From: Paludibacterium purpuratum
GTDB taxonomy: Bacteria > Pseudomonadota > Gammaproteobacteria > Burkholderiales > Chromobacteriaceae
Direction of reading: 5' to 3'
DNA: 64,000 bases
Assembly: GCF_004363805.1 (NCBI RefSeq)
Contig: NZ_SNZP01000002.1
Location: 1-64,000 of the forward strand
Below the pieces are notes generated by a model. That model was not told where the DNA came from, made no database searches, and saw only the letters and a list, made by a program, of their open reading frames with translations. Shown piece by piece: positions 1-9,387 of the stretch (positions are counted from its first letter, which is position 1; each line of letters opens with the position of its first letter). The position numbers and the translations under genes were made by a program.

Positions 1-95
1 AGTGCGGAAACAGGCTGCTCAATGAGCCCCGGGTGGGTCAGATTTGAACTGTCGATTTACCGGTAAAGTGGGTCAGATTTCGACTGTCGTTGACA
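1..95. mobile_element. Right end of an IS21-like insertion sequence
   Basis: Two near-identical 22-bp repeats (33-54 and 68-89, 20 of 22 bases equal, both opening GTGGGTCAGATTT) lie 35 bp apart, and the block closes with TGACA at 91-95. Tandem end repeats and a terminal CA are usual for IS21-family ends, where the transposase binds several copies. The transposase genes would lie left of the window and are not seen, so the family assignment is inferred from the end structure. The element joins directly to the coding sequence that follows. Confidence 0.6.
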
Positions 96-2479
96 CGACC
101 TACAGATCACTTGCTGACGGGGCGCATTCCCCGCTTCTCTGGACGCCTTTCGCAGTTCGAGTTGCTTTGCAGCTTTGGAGAAAAAGCACAGCCCTACCCA
201 CGACTCTTGGTGAGATGCTAGAGGCACTACTCTATGCTCGGTGCGCACGAAACGCCGAGTCAGCGGAGCACAGTCCAAGCACGGAAATTATCCTGCAACT
301 AGCCGGTGTGCTTGCATTTCAATGCCTTGTCGTAGACCAGCGTCTTGAGTGTCCAGCAACTGACGCAGGGGCATGCGTTCGAAAAGCGAAGGAGCTCTGT
401 TCGGATGCACTAGGCATCTCTGACTTGAAAGAAGCAGAGGTGGTTGAACTTCTGGCCCGTCATGAGCTGGTCTACATATCTACAAGCGGCCATTTGAACT
501 TTGGACACCAATTGCTTGCAGGAGCTCTCGCCGCTTCCGAGCTGTCACGCACATGGCAGAAACATGCCAAAAGCATGACAAACCATGTCGCTGATGATGC
601 CTGGATATTCGCTGCGCGAATGACTCCGCATGAGCAGGTGGCAGACTATCTTGAGGCGATGTTCAACACAGATCTTATGTTGGGCGCTAGAGCTGCACGT
701 GAGCTGCCAAGCGAGTTCCACAAGCATGCGGAACGATTCCTTGAGCAATCCATTGCAGCAACCTCTCCCGAGGCCGTACGTGTTAGAGGCTTATTCGCCT
801 TGGCTGCGTTGGGAACCCCCAGTGCAATTGCTACGCTACGGAAATTCTCCGTAGATACACGCGCGGAGGAGCAGCACATCGCACAACGAGCTCTCGCTGC
901 AGCTGGTGACTTGGATTTCTTGCGACAGCTACTTCCGGAGGTAGATCGCATGAAGTCTGCCCCAGTTAAGATTTCAGGTGGTGAAATTAGAATCTGGGAA
1001 ACTGCTCCATTGTCATTACGATTGGATCTTGCGCGACAACGCTTGTCAGAGTGTACCCTTGGGGAGCCCGTAAGAGAGTCTCTTTTTCTTCTTGCCTATG
1101 AGCGGGCTCCCAATGACACAGAGATAATAGAAAAGCATTTCCGAGCTGCGCGGGACTGGACCGCATGGCAGTCTGGACTCTTTGCCATGCATGCAACGTC
1201 ATCAGTACGTGCCAAAGAGCTCCTGGACGAAGCTTTGTTAGAAGCCATGACGCCAGTCGACAAATCCCACCTAATTCGAACTGCCGCACTCATTGGTATT
1301 AATATTGATTTGCGCATGGCATTTGAGTGTGCCACCTCGGAGCCATCTGCCGATGAAATGAAAGATGACGCGGCTGTCATTTTGAGCCGACTTGTTTCCG
1401 ATGTCGTTATAAAACATGAACTACCATCCGACTTGGTCGCTGTCGTCGAACGTGAGTTGCCATGCAGCAGCGGCGATAGGAGGATTAGGCTGTGGCAGAT
1501 TGCAACTGGCTGCAAGATATCGTCAATCGCAGGCTACGCAGTATCGTGCATTGAGGAGTGGGGAAGCGATCTTGGGTACGCTTGTAACTACTTCATAGAA
1601 CAGTCTGAATTGCGTGATACTGCACGATGGCAGTTACTTGATTTATGCGAAAGAGGGCTCCGCAACGAGAAAAAATGGTACGAATGGCATGCATGGCGGG
1701 CACTCACATTGGTCGGTGAACTAGGATTTTCCGTGAAAACCGCAGGCCAACTATCGGCAATGATTCAACGTCTTACAAGGATTCGACGAGCAACAGAAAA
1801 TAATGACATTACGTCACTATCTTCTGATGACGCTGAGGTACTGAATTCGACAAGCCCTAAGTATGCGAAGAGTCGTCTGAATACATGTGCTGCCCAGCTC
1901 ATTCAAGCCGCTTCACAGGCCCGGGCATTCCTCTCAGAAGAAGTTCTGCTTTCGCTCCTTTACTTTGATACCGACAATTATGACGGCGTTGCAGAGCACT
2001 TGCGTGACGCGCTCTCCGATCTAAGTGATGCCGCCATCGACGAAGTACTTAGCCAGTTAAAAGACTCTCAAACAAGACGCTCAGGCCTTGTGGCAGTGTG
2101 CGCTCGGGGTGCAACCCAAATCCGTATTCAATTGTTAGCGCTTGAGCTTAGCCAAGGTTACGGCCATCCAGCGGTCATGTCTTTTGTTAAGCAGGCAATC
2201 GAAGCTTGTTGGTGCAAAAGTGTCTGCGAGATGGTTGTGAAAGTTGTTGCCAGCATCCCGATTTGGCCAGATGTCGATACTCAGTTTTTTTGGGACTTTG
2301 CCCGCGCAGTCGGTAGGCGGATCGCCCCAGATGATAGAGCTGTCATTGAAGCACACATTGCAGTAGCAAGGACGGCATTCGCGCAACGTTTGTTGGAGCT
2401 TTGGCGTGACCAAACATCAAGCGATAGGATCGGGTTGGCACGACTTCACCCCAAACATGTTCCGCTTGGCCTCGAATAG
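44..2479 (+). CDS. C-terminal part of a NACHT/STAND-like NTPase, 5' end cut by an IS
   Basis: The open frame gives 811 residues, but its first ~17 codons (TTG start at 44) are insertion-sequence DNA. A stop lies just upstream at 23-25, so the native start is lost. Residues ~28-65 (SPLLWTPFAVRVALQLW, then a GEMLEALLYAR stretch) resemble the winged-helix/helical region that follows the NTPase core in NACHT proteins, where 'NPLLLTPF...LGELFEAFV' patterns are common. The remaining ~700 residues are alpha-helical and repeat-like, as in the sensor half of STAND proteins. No Walker A or B motif is present, so the ATPase core has been removed. STAND/NACHT proteins often act in phage sensing or conflict. 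This copy is probably non-functional unless translated from an internal start. It is convergent with the CHAT protease gene. Confidence 0.55.
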   Translation: MNCRFTGKVGQISTVVDTTYRSLADGAHSPLLWTPFAVRVALQLWRKSTALPTTLGEMLEALLYARCARNAESAEHSPSTEIILQLAGVLAFQCLVVDQRLECPATDAGACVRKAKELCSDALGISDLKEAEVVELLARHELVYISTSGHLNFGHQLLAGALAASELSRTWQKHAKSMTNHVADDAWIFAARMTPHEQVADYLEAMFNTDLMLGARAARELPSEFHKHAERFLEQSIAATSPEAVRVRGLFALAALGTPSAIATLRKFSVDTRAEEQHIAQRALAAAGDLDFLRQLLPEVDRMKSAPVKISGGEIRIWETAPLSLRLDLARQRLSECTLGEPVRESLFLLAYERAPNDTEIIEKHFRAARDWTAWQSGLFAMHATSSVRAKELLDEALLEAMTPVDKSHLIRTAALIGINIDLRMAFECATSEPSADEMKDDAAVILSRLVSDVVIKHELPSDLVAVVERELPCSSGDRRIRLWQIATGCKISSIAGYAVSCIEEWGSDLGYACNYFIEQSELRDTARWQLLDLCERGLRNEKKWYEWHAWRALTLVGELGFSVKTAGQLSAMIQRLTRIRRATENNDITSLSSDDAEVLNSTSPKYAKSRLNTCAAQLIQAASQARAFLSEEVLLSLLYFDTDNYDGVAEHLRDALSDLSDAAIDEVLSQLKDSQTRRSGLVAVCARGATQIRIQLLALELSQGYGHPAVMSFVKQAIEACWCKSVCEMVVKVVASIPIWPDVDTQFFWDFARAVGRRIAPDDRAVIEAHIAVARTAFAQRLLELWRDQTSSDRIGLARLHPKHVPLGLE

Positions 2480-2859
2480 TTGGAGTCTGGCTAGTGCAGT
2501 GCCGAGATGGGGAATCATCCGATTTGCGTGCTGGCCGTATGATTTAAGTCTGGTAGCAATGGCGATCGGACTGGCAACAGCTAAGTGCCTACGCGCTCCC
2601 GTCAGCAACTCTCTCATCTAACGGCAGCTAAGGCCGAGGGGTTGACTTGAAAGCTTTAGCGTGGGGAGCTGTAGTTCCAAAAGCTGCAGAATCTCCCATG
2701 ATTTTCTGATTGGCCAGCCACTGCACAACTGCCCGCATCAAACAAGAAGAGAAGGTTTTCAAGCAAGACAACCTCGCCGCCCCAAGCTACCCATGCAATC
2801 GACTAGAGTCGGACATTAAGTCTCTAGAAAATGTCCGCGAAACCAACAGTGCCACGCCG
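2480..2859. other. Intergenic stretch between convergent genes
   Basis: About 380 bases separate the 3' ends of the truncated STAND-like gene and the CHAT gene. Short open frames cross it on both strands, but none has a convincing ribosome site or recognisable product. I see no clear terminator hairpin with a T-tract. Confidence 0.4.
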
Positions 2860-5817
2860 CTAAGAAACCCGTGCAGTAGCAACTATATAGGGAGCCCAGT
2901 GAGCAGGATGGGCGAATGCTGATCCGCTATCACAGCTGGGTGTCAGTAGTGCTAACTGCGCCACTCTTGCTGCCGAGGCCGCGACGGAGGCAGAAGACAA
3001 GTCCTCGATGTTGGCGTAAAAGTAGCGAAAGAACTCTGGAGCAGAATCGTCGAACGTCTCCCAGAGAGTAGAAAGGACGATGCCTACTCCTGATCGGAGT
3101 AGAACAGAGCTAAAGCCCTCGACATCAATATCTTGGCGGGCAGTGCCACAAGCAGAGAGAACGAACAAGCCAGTATCACAACTCGATTTTTCCAGCTTTT
3201 CCCTGAGCGTACGGATACTCAACTCCCCACCCAAAAAGGCGAGACTGGAGGATGCATCGCTAGAAGGATTGAAGCTGGCATGCGTTGCCAAATGTACGAG
3301 GCCGTGTCCTCCACGCGGCCTAATGATCTCACGCAGAAAGTTCTCAGCGGTGCACTCCTGATCGATATAACAGTCTAGCTCCAGATCTGATCGCATACCA
3401 AGCTGTCTGAAGATGATTTTCGCCTCCTGTGCGGCCCCGGGTAGCTCCTCGCGAGGTATGTTGGTGCAAGCGAAAATAGCGGCATGCTCAGTGTTGCGCA
3501 CAGTCACATCCGCATTCACATTAAGTGCGACCCTATTCAAGTAGGCGAACGAGAAGCGTTGAATCAAATATCTGTACCCGTCATGGATAGCGGCGAACGG
3601 GATACTGGCAAGGAGCCGGTCGGCCTCGATGTACAGGTGAGTGATCTCATTGCCGATGGCGTCTTCTATGGGACCGAATAGGATCTGGTGTAACTGCTGC
3701 CCAAGTGCATGCACGGATGGAAGATCCGATGACGACAAGCGGCATTGTTGCCTGAATTTGAAGATCAGCGATCCTAGGGCACGCTCATCGACGGGCACCA
3801 CGAGTTGCTTCTTTTCGTGATAGGTCGATAAGGAGATTGAGAGTGAGGATCCAGAGGAAATGAAACGCAGAACTGCATCAGTTTCTCCGAGGTTCGTCGC
3901 CGGGTCGATCTCGCCCCGTGCAGACGCTAGGGCCTCGGTAATGCACCGACTGTTGATCCGCTCCTGGATAGTTTCATTCAACCCAGCAAATACTTCGGCG
4001 AGTCGATTGACCGTGGCGTCTCTCTGGTCCAGGCACTTTACTTCGCAAGTGGCCGCGCCAAGTCCCGATTGTCGGATTGCTTCTAGCTCGAAGGGTGTTA
4101 GCGCGACATGCTGGGCAACGCCCGCCTCGGATCGGGAACGTTGGGTGAATTCGTTGTACTCGTTTTCCTTTAATAGGTCATACGCCAGTTCACCCTCGTT
4201 ATACCTCCCGACTTCGCTGAGTTCGTTAATCAAGGTTCTGTGTGCCAAGGTTCGTGTGCCAATATATGCGGGAGCAAGTTCCGCAACCTCCTCCGTTGGG
4301 GCCGCATGATGGTGGATTGAACTGACCGCTGCCTTTGCTAGCAGAATGGCAGTATGGGTATGCCCCGTGTCCGCTAAGGCTTCACTGTACTTTAGCCGCG
4401 TATATTCATCTGGATTGAAGAAATGGACAAGGTCTTCGACATTGAGTTGGTAATATGTTGCGCCTGACAGCAGTGCAGCGGCAAAGCGTCGGTGCATGTC
4501 GTGAATACGGCCGCAAGCAGCTTCAACGTGCCCAGCCGCAGACCAGACACTCGCTTCAATCCATGCATCTCGCCGAAGCTGCTGGAGCAACCCAATAGCA
4601 TGATCGAGATGCTCCTTGGCTTTCGAATACAGATCCACCCGATCGTCTGACGTAGCCTCCCTGGCAAGGTTCGAGAACGAATAACCGATGCCAGCATAGG
4701 CCTGGGCTACTTGATACTGGATCTCTAGGCTCATGAGGATTTCACCGCCGTCGACTTGCTTGATCAATTCTTCGAAACAATGACGTGCCATCAGATTCCA
4801 CTCTGAGATCAATTTTGCATTCATCAGCATGGCATTGCCTGCATTCACGAAGGTCATTGCCAATGATTCGTCGTCAAGGTCTTTAGGCGGCGCTTCACGC
4901 ATGATGCGAAGCACCATCATGCTCGACAAAGCAGAAAGGTAGGGATATCTGCCCCGATCAAGTCCGTGCATCAACATATCAATGTCTACAAGGTCTTCGG
5001 ACGCCGGACGTCGTTTCGCGATGTGCTTAAAGGCTGCCACAGAAATTGCTATTAGGGGTGGGGGCGAGGTAAAAGCGGTCATCGCCGTTCCGCATACGGC
5101 CAATGTCCAGGCAATATCGACTTGCAGTGGCGACAAACCATAAACTGCCTTGGCATACGGTTCGGCCTCGGCATTCAGGAGAAGAACTGTCACGATTTTA
5201 GCTTGCAGGGCATGCATTGCAGCCAGCAAGCGTAGTGCGAAATCGGCTGTGCTGGGCTGGACTGCGCCGACACGAGCCATTGCCTGAACATGCCGCAACA
5301 GAACTTCAGCGCGTTTAGGGTGATTCAGAAGGTCGAATCCCACTGCGAGTTGCGTAAAAAGATCGGCCTTGCTCGTTACCTCACGGCCATAGGGACCTAA
5401 CAGTAATCGGTACAGTATTGCCTTGAACAGGTAGGTGTGTGAGCAGTGGAGTGAATAGATGGCAGCAACGCATGCAGGATGTTCGTACACTGATTGGACA
5501 TCGCTAGGGATTGCCGCGACCATCCGGGCGCAGAACCGGCATCGCTGCCGATATGTATGATCGGAAGGATCTGCCGTCACGCCGCTCATAAGCACATCGA
5601 CCATAAATTTTGCTGCTTGTATCGGATCGTCCTTGTCCCCCATCCATGATTTGAGAAAGAGAGCCACCTCGGAATCTGTTCTCATCCCACCGGAACAATA
5701 TGCGGAATATACCGCCTCCAGCGCTGCCGCAGGTTCCTGCTGACACTCTGGGGCTTCGAGCAAACGCAGGGAAAGGCAGCGACGCAGTTTACGAAGGAGT
5801 TGGATTAAACGTGACAT
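2860..5817 (-). CDS. CHAT-domain (caspase-like) protease with helical-repeat N-terminus
   Basis: This 985-residue protein ends in a CHAT domain. The catalytic His is in VHLATHASF (about His846), the catalytic Cys in LSACGT (about Cys890), and the family's closing HPAHWAPYI motif is near residue 971. CHAT proteins are caspase/separase-like cysteine proteases. Residues ~1-600 are alpha-helical and TPR-like, typical of CHAT proteins that are switched on by a partner or ligand. The gene follows a small membrane-anchored protein on the same strand with a 63-bp gap, so the two may be co-transcribed. Related CHAT proteases work in bacterial abortive-infection or gasdermin-type defence. Here the trigger and substrate are unknown, and the STAND-like gene nearby is convergent rather than in the same operon. 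No strong ribosome site precedes the ATG at 5817. Confidence 0.85.
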   Translation of the reverse strand: MSRLIQLLRKLRRCLSLRLLEAPECQQEPAAALEAVYSAYCSGGMRTDSEVALFLKSWMGDKDDPIQAAKFMVDVLMSGVTADPSDHTYRQRCRFCARMVAAIPSDVQSVYEHPACVAAIYSLHCSHTYLFKAILYRLLLGPYGREVTSKADLFTQLAVGFDLLNHPKRAEVLLRHVQAMARVGAVQPSTADFALRLLAAMHALQAKIVTVLLLNAEAEPYAKAVYGLSPLQVDIAWTLAVCGTAMTAFTSPPPLIAISVAAFKHIAKRRPASEDLVDIDMLMHGLDRGRYPYLSALSSMMVLRIMREAPPKDLDDESLAMTFVNAGNAMLMNAKLISEWNLMARHCFEELIKQVDGGEILMSLEIQYQVAQAYAGIGYSFSNLAREATSDDRVDLYSKAKEHLDHAIGLLQQLRRDAWIEASVWSAAGHVEAACGRIHDMHRRFAAALLSGATYYQLNVEDLVHFFNPDEYTRLKYSEALADTGHTHTAILLAKAAVSSIHHHAAPTEEVAELAPAYIGTRTLAHRTLINELSEVGRYNEGELAYDLLKENEYNEFTQRSRSEAGVAQHVALTPFELEAIRQSGLGAATCEVKCLDQRDATVNRLAEVFAGLNETIQERINSRCITEALASARGEIDPATNLGETDAVLRFISSGSSLSISLSTYHEKKQLVVPVDERALGSLIFKFRQQCRLSSSDLPSVHALGQQLHQILFGPIEDAIGNEITHLYIEADRLLASIPFAAIHDGYRYLIQRFSFAYLNRVALNVNADVTVRNTEHAAIFACTNIPREELPGAAQEAKIIFRQLGMRSDLELDCYIDQECTAENFLREIIRPRGGHGLVHLATHASFNPSSDASSSLAFLGGELSIRTLREKLEKSSCDTGLFVLSACGTARQDIDVEGFSSVLLRSGVGIVLSTLWETFDDSAPEFFRYFYANIEDLSSASVAASAARVAQLALLTPSCDSGSAFAHPAHWAPYIVATARVS

Positions 5818-5880
5818 ATAGTGACTGATCGTCTTGGCTCAGAAATGGTATGGTCGGGCAGAAGAATTGCGCCAATAATC

Positions 5881-6417
5881 TTAATGCTTGTGCTTGGAAG
5901 TGATGCAAATCTTCTTCACATCTATGAGGCCCTTCCGTTGGGCATATCGGTCGGCGAAGTCGAAGAAAATCCCAAAGTCAGCATAATCAGTGCTGATACC
6001 GCTCATAAAGTACTTGTTATCTCGCGCCTGTAGAGCATAGTACCCGAACATGTAAACAGCGAAGTCTTCCGACATATAGCCCTCCCGCACGAGGAGTACC
6101 ATCTCTTCGAAGAAGGTGATCAGCTTTCGCTTTTTGTTACCCATAGACGGCTCGTCCAGATTACGCTGCTCGTCTTCCGGGGCATCGATTAGGTTCAATA
6201 TCTCGAAGAGCACTTCGTCGTCAAAGAGGCGCCTGTGCTGATCAAGAGAAAACTTCACAACATCTAAGCTGTGTTGCTTCTTTTGCGTGTAGAAATAGCT
6301 GAAGATTGTAAAAATGGCGACTAGAGCAGCAATACCATAGCCAATGCTCTGGATCCATTCGGGTCGAGTCATGCATCCTGAGGCAATGCAATACAATTCT
6401 GGGGTAATAGATGTCAT
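5881..6417 (-). CDS. Small membrane-anchored protein, DUF4760-like
   Basis: The 178-residue product has one membrane segment near residues 25-45 (IGYGIAALVAIFTIFSYFY) followed by a ~130-residue soluble domain. That domain carries a helical pattern (KLITFFEEMVLLVREGYM, then a FGYYALQARDN stretch) seen in DUF4760-type proteins of unknown function. It lies upstream of, and in the same direction as, the CHAT protease gene, so a shared transcript is likely. In defence loci such short one-span proteins are often sensors or effectors, but nothing here proves that role. Confidence 0.6.
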   Translation of the reverse strand: MTSITPELYCIASGCMTRPEWIQSIGYGIAALVAIFTIFSYFYTQKKQHSLDVVKFSLDQHRRLFDDEVLFEILNLIDAPEDEQRNLDEPSMGNKKRKLITFFEEMVLLVREGYMSEDFAVYMFGYYALQARDNKYFMSGISTDYADFGIFFDFADRYAQRKGLIDVKKICITSKHKH

Positions 6418-6459
6418 GGGGTATCAAATAGGGGAGCGGGTAAATAAAAAGCGTTGCGG

Positions 6460-6696
6460 CGAACGGCCCCCTAAACTGGACGGTTTATTTTTCTAGACGA
6501 CAGAGGCCTTGGTTCCGTATTGAACACAACACATCCGCAATGCTCTCTTGAGTTTACAACAGGTGAAGCGCCCCGAGTACAGTAGATGCCTCCTTGCCTT
6601 GAACTGAGGCCTCAAGGAGGCGTCATGAGCACCAAACGTGACCTCGAAGAATTCAAGATCAAGGCAGTCAAACAAATCTCCGAACGCAAGTCATGA
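6460..6696 (+). mobile_element. IS3-family remnant: left end and start of orfA
   Basis: A good ribosome site (AAGGAGG at 6614-6620) precedes an ATG at 6625 that opens 23 codons, MSTKRDLEEFKIKAVKQISE then a stop at 6694. This is the start of an IS3-type OrfA helix-turn-helix protein ('..K R..EFK..AV.Q...'). Upstream, a GGCCCCCTAAACTGGACGG stretch (about 6464-6483) looks like the left terminal repeat. The rest of orfA, orfB and the right end are missing, so the element is dead. The left boundary is approximate. Confidence 0.65.
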
Positions 6697-6729
6697 GGGG
6701 CGGCTCTTTCTTGTTGCAACTTTTCTCAG

Positions 6730-7224
6730 TTAATACACCCCAATGGACAGCAGGTAATTTGCACGCTGGTATGCAATTAATGCTGAGAACGAAAGCAGCA
6801 CCGCACAGGCAAAAAGCGCGCACGCACAGAGTACCTTAATGAAGCTGGAGCGGTCTGGCGGGTCGCCATAGTCATTTGCCCAACGCGGCCCCGATAAAAA
6901 GCACAACAGTGGAAGAAGGATGACGCCCAGCAAAGGGAAAGCCAAAACCTTCACAGCCCACCCGGGAAAGTTAAGATCCCGCATCCGGCTCGCAGAAAAC
7001 GGCCAGAACAAAACACCCACTGCAGCGCCGAATACACCAACCCAGAAGTGCAGGCCAGACAGACCCAACGCATGAGCTGCAACGAGCGCCTCGCTCACAT
7101 ACCTGGCCGCTAGCGACCAGGCGATCATGGCAAGAGACATGGTCAAGGTATAGGTGCCCGCACCGATGCGAGTAGGCAGATACGTGCCATTCAATAGAAG
7201 TAAACGCCCAAAGTGTCGTTTCAT
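6730..7224 (-). CDS. DUF805 family inner-membrane protein
   Basis: The 164-residue protein has four predicted membrane helices and the DUF805 pattern. An early R/G-rich segment (RIGAGTYTL) precedes the first helix. The central motif SASRMRDLNFPGWAVKVLAFPLLG corresponds to the family's 'R..D.g..gw..l' loop. A GPRWANDYGDPP loop follows, like the 'G..g.N.yG.dP' signature. The function of DUF805 proteins is unknown. It stands alone on the minus strand just after the IS3 remnant. Confidence 0.8.
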   Translation of the reverse strand: MKRHFGRLLLLNGTYLPTRIGAGTYTLTMSLAMIAWSLAARYVSEALVAAHALGLSGLHFWVGVFGAAVGVLFWPFSASRMRDLNFPGWAVKVLAFPLLGVILLPLLCFLSGPRWANDYGDPPDRSSFIKVLCACALFACAVLLSFSALIAYQRANYLLSIGVY

Positions 7225-7600
7225 TTGCCTGCTTGTTGCCTAGCCTAGTAGATAGAACAAAAACACGAATTCAAGGAATCAGATTATTCTCGCTGTTGAG
7301 CAGCGTCATCATAGGTGAATTGCCCGCCCCGCTCCATGCCCAGGACAAAAGACAACCTGGGCAATCGATGTCCCCCTTTTGAGCTATCTCGGCGAATTAG
7401 AAATCGTGGAACTGACACGCAACCACAAGATCGAACGGGCTTGGCGTTTTCTGTCCATAAGCTAAGTCTTGCCACGTCGATGAAACTCTGAGCGATTAAA
7501 CGACCTAACCCACAGTCAGACGCGCTGCTTAAAACATGCCTGACACAGAGGTTAGGTCGTTCTAAATATCCACAATGCAAGAGCAGGCACTTTTACTTCA
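7225..7600. other. Non-coding stretch with a 12-bp inverted repeat
   Basis: This 376-base gap has no convincing gene. It holds a perfect 12-bp inverted repeat, AACGACCTAACC at 7499-7510 and its complement at 7550-7561, with a 39-base loop just upstream of the PAAR gene. It could be an operator, a recombination scar or a mobile-element end. I cannot decide. Confidence 0.45.
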
Positions 7601-8134
7601 ATGATGTCAAAACCCGTCATTCGCTTAGGCGACCCCACGTCCCACGGCGGCTACGTCGTGAGCGCTTCCGGCACCATAGCTTACGGCAAGCAAATCGCTT
7701 GCATGGGCGACCGCGTCATGTGTCCGAAGCCCGGACACGAGAACTGCATGATTGCCGAAGGTAGTGAGTTCTGGAAGATTTACGGCAGACCTGCTGCGCT
7801 AGATGGCCACAAAACCAGTTGTGGCGCTGTGCTTCTTTCTACATGCGGCGAAGTAACCCATGACCATGAAGGCGGCGGCGCCGAGGCACAAGCGGCAGCA
7901 GCAGCGTTGGTGCGGCAATACCAAGCCCGCCAGGAACCGCCTGAGCAGCCACACGATGAACAGTTCCATCTTGTCGATGAGCACGGCAACCCGCATGCCG
8001 ACACCCATTTCACGGCCAAGCTGCCAACAGGTGAAATCGTCCATGGCGTCACCGATAGCGAAGGCAGAACGCCCCGCATCCGCACGGACGATGCTCGACA
8101 TGTCGAGATTCACCTCGGCCACATTGAACAATAA
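7601..8134 (+). CDS. PAAR-domain type VI secretion spike protein
   Basis: Residues 1-100 form a PAAR domain. The signatures are RLGDPTSHGG near the start, GDRVMCPKPGH at ~37-47 and GHKTSCGAVLLST at ~69-81. PAAR proteins cap the VgrG spike of the type VI secretion system and carry effectors. Residues ~120-177 add a short beta-rich module (VDEHGNPHADTHF, TGEIVHGVTDSEG) like the carboxypeptidase-regulatory-like extensions on some PAAR and VgrG proteins, possibly an adaptor for the next gene's product. The lysozyme gene starts 11 bases downstream, which supports a spike-effector-immunity operon. The structural T6SS genes are not in the window. Confidence 0.9.
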   Translation: MMSKPVIRLGDPTSHGGYVVSASGTIAYGKQIACMGDRVMCPKPGHENCMIAEGSEFWKIYGRPAALDGHKTSCGAVLLSTCGEVTHDHEGGGAEAQAAAAALVRQYQARQEPPEQPHDEQFHLVDEHGNPHADTHFTAKLPTGEIVHGVTDSEGRTPRIRTDDARHVEIHLGHIEQ

Positions 8135-8145
8135 CGGAGGATAAG

Positions 8146-8841
8146 TTGGATACTCAGACTCAATACGGTGATGGCACGGGGAACCCCGCCCACGGCCCTA
8201 TCAAACAACCAACGCCCTCTAAGCCAATTGGAGGCGGCACAACCAACACGACACCGGGTTCCGTTAAGAAAATAGTCACGGATCGATTGGCTATCACGTC
8301 ATTAAAGCTATCCGAGCAAGGTGCAGCGTTCATCAAGGGCTGGGAAGACAAGAAGTCGACACCGGATGGTCAAAAGCTGTTCTACTATGACGACGACTCC
8401 AAGTTTTGTACGGTTGGTTGGGGGCATTTGGTTGCCGGGAAGACGAGCTGTGCGGCACAGGGAATTAAGGGATTTCCACAGGGACACAATTATCAAGCTG
8501 GTGATGAGTACCGCTATCAATGGATTACGGCTGAACAGGCGCACGAAATTTTCCTGCAAGATGTACTACACAAAGCCGAAAATCTCATCAAGAAAGATGT
8601 GAAGGTTCCACTTTATCAGCATGAGTTTGATGCCCTGTGTGACCTGGCATTTAATGTTGGTCGGCTAAGTGTTATTGCGCCAAAGCTGCTAAGGCTTCTT
8701 AATCAAGGCAACTATGCGGATGCGCCAGAACAAATGCTAGATATAGACAAGTCAGCCGGGATTTATTTGGACGGACTGCATAAAAGAAGAAAAACGGACT
8801 ATCACGTTTTTGTTAACAACATTTACAACTCGACGCACTGA
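8146..8841 (+). CDS. GH24 (T4-type) lysozyme, likely T6SS cell-wall effector
   Basis: After a ~45-residue Gly/Thr/Pro-rich head, residues ~50-225 match glycoside hydrolase family 24. Signatures are FIKGWEDKKSTPDG (the catalytic-Glu 'E' region), a TVGWGH motif and an FDALCDLAFNVG helix. The enzyme cleaves the N-acetylmuramic acid-N-acetylglucosamine bond of peptidoglycan. The start is a TTG at 8146, chosen because GGAGG sits about five bases upstream. There is no signal peptide, as expected for cargo delivered by the PAAR spike encoded immediately before. The stop is followed after three bases by the ATG of an exported protein, the usual place for an immunity gene. Confidence 0.88.
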   Translation: MDTQTQYGDGTGNPAHGPIKQPTPSKPIGGGTTNTTPGSVKKIVTDRLAITSLKLSEQGAAFIKGWEDKKSTPDGQKLFYYDDDSKFCTVGWGHLVAGKTSCAAQGIKGFPQGHNYQAGDEYRYQWITAEQAHEIFLQDVLHKAENLIKKDVKVPLYQHEFDALCDLAFNVGRLSVIAPKLLRLLNQGNYADAPEQMLDIDKSAGIYLDGLHKRRKTDYHVFVNNIYNSTH

Positions 8842-8844
8842 ATC

Positions 8845-9387
8845 ATGTTTAAAAAAATCGCATTGCTAGTGTCTTGCCTTTTCTGGGGAGCATACGCCTG
8901 GGCGCTACAAGGGTACGCCGGGGCCTGGCATTTAAAGAAAGTAGTTCCCGTTGCGAATACTAATATTCCGCCCATCATGGAAGTGTCGGATAAGTTGGCA
9001 CTAGAGATGATTAGTTCTCAAGCAACCATATGGGTAAGGAAAGGATTAGATCAAACAGCAGACGTTGATACGGTGCCGTATTGCCATCCTGAATTTCTTG
9101 GCGGCGGGGATTCCACACCATCCAAAGACGAATATATGGTTCAGTTTGCCAAGCAAGCGGGGGGCATTGAAAAGGTCGATAAAGTCCTAAAGAAAGACCT
9201 GGGCGTGTCGTTCTCTCGCTTTAATCTCACCTGGGGGATTGGCCCCGGCGATTCCGGCAAAGAACCGTGCAAGAGTATCGGCAACACTACTTTCTACCTG
9301 ACCAAGGATAAGAAGCACGTCCTGGTATTCAAGTACCCCTACATTTACCGCTTTGATGGTGGTTATGGTCGAATCGGCAGCAAATGA
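8845..9387 (+). CDS. Exported protein, presumptive immunity to the GH24 effector
   Basis: The 180-residue product starts with a clear signal peptide (MFKKIALLVSCLFWGAYAWA, cleavage near residue 20) and has no other membrane segment, so it should be periplasmic, where a peptidoglycan lysozyme would act. The gene begins three bases after the lysozyme stop, so immunity is inferred from position and location and not from homology. A strong terminator follows at 9430. The last codons and the terminator are partly repeated near 10220-10325, which suggests a past tandem immunity copy. Confidence 0.7.
   Translation: MFKKIALLVSCLFWGAYAWALQGYAGAWHLKKVVPVANTNIPPIMEVSDKLALEMISSQATIWVRKGLDQTADVDTVPYCHPEFLGGGDSTPSKDEYMVQFAKQAGGIEKVDKVLKKDLGVSFSRFNLTWGIGPGDSGKEPCKSIGNTTFYLTKDKKHVLVFKYPYIYRFDGGYGRIGSK

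Noticed and set aside
7499-7561. 12-bp inverted repeat as an attachment site or IS end
   Set aside because: There is no integrase, transposase or target duplication, so only the repeat itself is reported.
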